A stretch of 5,591 nucleotides of DNA, taken from an uncultured Oscillospiraceae bacterium (GTDB lineage Bacteria; Bacillota; Clostridia; Oscillospirales; Oscillospiraceae). This document shows positions 4,436-5,591 of the stretch, in pieces; the stretch's first letter is position 1, and every line of letters begins with the position of its first letter. The DNA is taken from the NCBI GenBank assembly GCA_910577805.1, contig CAJTOE010000160.1, forward strand, positions 1 through 5,591, in the 5' to 3' direction. The notes beneath the pieces are model-generated. The model saw only the letters and a program-made list of their open reading frames with translations, made no database searches and had not been told where the DNA came from. Made by a program: the position numbers and the translations under genes.

Positions 4436-5161
4436 ATGAACGCAGAAGAAAAAAACAGATACTTCCAAGAACTAACCCTGAACCTCCAGCACGAGGGCTT
4501 CGCCGTAAAACCGGAAACGGAGGAGGGCCTCCTGCCAATAGAGTTGGACGGACAGCGTCTCTGCCTCGCGCTGGATACCGGCTCGGTGAGGTACTGGCGG
4601 GAGGATACGGCGGATGATCACATGAGCGCCGCTCTGGACAAAGCAATCTCTATCACCAAAACCACTGCCGAGTACATGCGCCAGATGGAGACGGCACCCC
4701 AGCTGACAGCCAGCGGCCTGACGGGAGACTACAGGCTGCTGGCGGATTTCAACGATGTGGTTCTGGCGGGCCACCCCACCAGGTACGGCGTCCAGTTTGC
4801 TACCTGGGAACGTGTGCGGGAGCGCACTGGCCTGAACGCGGGGAACTTCTACGGACCTCCCGGCGGTGTGGACAGTTACACCGCGGCCAAGCGCGACTTC
4901 GCTACCCGCTCCGGCCTCATCCCCCACGTTGTCCTTTTTACTCCCGAACAACTTACAGAAGTCTATCGCAGTATCCATGAAACATTGGAAAACTTCAGCA
5001 TTACCAGTGAACGGCAGGAGCATCTGAGCTCTGCGGCGGAACAAATAGAGCGCACTATCCCTGATTTGGAGGATCGAGTTGACATTTCCTTGCAAAAAGA
5101 GGAAGAATTTTGTGACTCACTCGATCCTGAACAAAGCGGTTATACATTTTTTATAGAATAA
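4436..5161 (+). CDS. Hypothetical protein, 241 residues, probably from an accessory element
   Basis: A complete gene with a near-ideal RBS (AAGGAGGA, 5 bases before ATG). The protein is soluble and acidic, with no signal peptide or membrane segment. The N-terminal part (about 1-65) begins with an amphipathic helix (EEKNRYFQELTLNLQHEGFAV) and then short beta-like stretches (LLPIELDG, LCLALDTGSVRYW). A central part (about 90-165) contains LTGDYRLLADFNDVVLAGHP, GVQFATWERVRERTGLNAG and YTAAKRDFATRSGLIP. The C-terminal part is helical and charged. I recall similar proteins as uncharacterised genes of clostridial conjugative and other mobile elements, but cannot name the family or assign a function. 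Residues 190-225 are matched without gaps by the decayed copy at 5169-5276, so paralogues existed side by side. Position downstream of ssrA fits accessory DNA. Confidence 0.85.
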   Translation: MNAEEKNRYFQELTLNLQHEGFAVKPETEEGLLPIELDGQRLCLALDTGSVRYWREDTADDHMSAALDKAISITKTTAEYMRQMETAPQLTASGLTGDYRLLADFNDVVLAGHPTRYGVQFATWERVRERTGLNAGNFYGPPGGVDSYTAAKRDFATRSGLIPHVVLFTPEQLTEVYRSIHETLENFSITSERQEHLSSAAEQIERTIPDLEDRVDISLQKEEEFCDSLDPEQSGYTFFIE

Positions 5162-5162
5162 C

Positions 5163-5297
5163 AACCCCACAGATGAACGATGGAAATGCCCGGAATCCAC
5201 CGTGGGACCAATCGAACGCAGCGTCCCGGATCTGGAGGCGCTGGCAGAGCCGTCCAACCAAAAAGAGTTGGAGTTTGCGGCTATAGAGCCCCCGTGA
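5163..5297 (+). pseudogene. C-terminal remnant of a paralogue of the preceding gene
   Basis: Starting two bases after the preceding stop, in a different frame, an open stretch reads TDERWKCPESTVGPIER then SVPDLEALAEPSNQKELEF and AAIEPP, stop TGA 5295-5297. Aligned to residues 190-225 of the 241-residue protein (TSERQEHLSSAAEQIER then TIPDLEDRVDISLQKEEEF) it matches at 17 of 36 positions with no gap. The DNA has diverged well beyond a recent duplication. There is no start codon with an RBS, so this is the stump of an older neighbouring copy, most simply left when two related genes recombined or the upstream part was deleted. Confidence 0.7.
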
Positions 5298-5352
5298 GAG
5301 GGCGGGATGCAGTTAAGTTAAAACCCAATATTTGTACCAGTTAAGGCCGTTT

Positions 5353-5400
5353 CCCTGAAAAAAGGGCAGCGCCTTTTTTCGTTTTGTCCTCTTTTCAGGG
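5353..5400 (+). promoter_or_regulatory. Leader with two mutually exclusive hairpins (possible attenuator)
   Basis: CCCTGAAAA (5353-5361) is the exact complement of TTTTCAGGG (5392-5400). An alternative hairpin, GAAAAAAGG (5357-5365) with CCTTTTTTC (5372-5380) followed by GTTTTG, shares the GAAAA part of the first strand and resembles a terminator. The two cannot form together. The element lies 33 bases upstream of the next start codon. It may be a plain terminator for the upstream unit or a regulated attenuator of the downstream one. Confidence 0.5.
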
Positions 5401-5433
5401 ATTGGAAATACCAAAACAGGAGGACAGAAGAAT

Positions 5434-5591
5434 ATGGCACGATATTTCATGGGCGATACCCGCCTGGCGGGGTTGGAGCGGATGATGATGGACCCGTCCA
5501 GAACGGTGCCCACCCGCAACACAGATACCCGGCGAAAGAGGCCCCAGAAGAAGCTGCCCTGCAACCGGCCCACCAAGCCGAGGCAGCGTGA
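5434..5591 (+). CDS. Small basic protein, N-terminal part (3' partial), function unknown
   Basis: ATG 5434 is preceded by AGGAGGA (5418-5424) at 9 bases. The frame (MARYFMGDTRLAGLERMM, then a stretch rich in Arg, Lys and Pro such as TRRKRPQKKLPCNRP) stays open for 52 codons to the window edge; the final bases GTGA look like a stop but are out of frame (codons CGT, then GA-). The N-terminus looks like a short amphipathic helix; the rest is strongly basic and low in hydrophobic residues, which suggests an extended nucleic-acid or membrane-surface contact, but that is inference. It follows the unknown 241-residue gene and its remnant, so it probably belongs to the same accessory block. I do not recognise the family. 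Confidence 0.65.
   Translation, partial: MARYFMGDTRLAGLERMMMDPSRTVPTRNTDTRRKRPQKKLPCNRPTKPRQR

Noticed and set aside
4472..5095. Minus-strand open frame opposite the 241-residue gene
   Set aside because: The plus-strand gene has a near-ideal RBS and a paralogous remnant in its own frame; the minus frame has neither.
5589..5591. TGA at the window end as the stop of the last gene
   Set aside because: The triplet is out of frame with ATG 5434; the reading is CGT followed by an incomplete codon, so the gene continues.

Overview
The window looks like part of a chromosome from a GC-rich anaerobic Firmicute, most likely of the Oscillospiraceae (Flavonifractor/Oscillibacter-like Clostridia). This rests on the archaeal/eukaryote-type prolyl-tRNA synthetase, strong AGGAGG-type ribosome binding sites, tRNA genes that all encode CCA, a Gram-positive-style one-piece tmRNA, and arrays of GGGGGAAGG hairpins between genes. 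The species assignment is inference; no search was run.

Layout. 1-744 is the 3' half of proS, closed by a strong terminator (748-783). 785-1360 is a small accessory block: a perfect 25-bp inverted repeat around a 101-bp core, a divergent promoter region, a 21-codon minus-strand ORF and an XRE-family repressor. 1361-1620 is a chain of intergenic hairpins. 1662-2254 is a tRNA cluster, Gly(UCC)-Arg(UCU)-His(GUG)-Gln(UUG)-Lys(UUU), with one promoter, an internal terminator after His and a final terminator. 2278-3313 carries smpB and a cytoplasmic cyclophilin-type prolyl isomerase followed by a terminator. 3314-3590 holds a decayed gene tail. 3656-4078 is the ssrA (tmRNA) promoter and gene. 4079-4435 is a hairpin-rich, gene-free stretch. 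4436-5591 has an unrecognised 241-residue protein, the decayed tail of a paralogue of it, a leader with two mutually exclusive hairpins, and the start of a small basic protein that runs off the window.

How the parts relate. Most of the left and middle is translation machinery: charging of tRNA-Pro, five tRNAs, and both partners of trans-translation, SmpB and tmRNA, about 1 kb apart. The tmRNA can be read in detail: an acceptor stem with encoded CCA, a pseudoknot PK1 that pairs base by base, and a tag frame ending NYAYAA-stop. Sequence downstream of ssrA looks like accessory DNA (hairpins, a short copy of the ssrA 3' end, unknown genes with paralogue debris), which fits the known use of ssrA as an integration site, but no integrase is in view.

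Nothing here is clearly a new system. The parts most worth a second look are the XRE-controlled mini-locus with the 25-bp inverted repeat (748-1360), the paralogue debris at 5163-5297, and the switch-like leader at 5353-5400.
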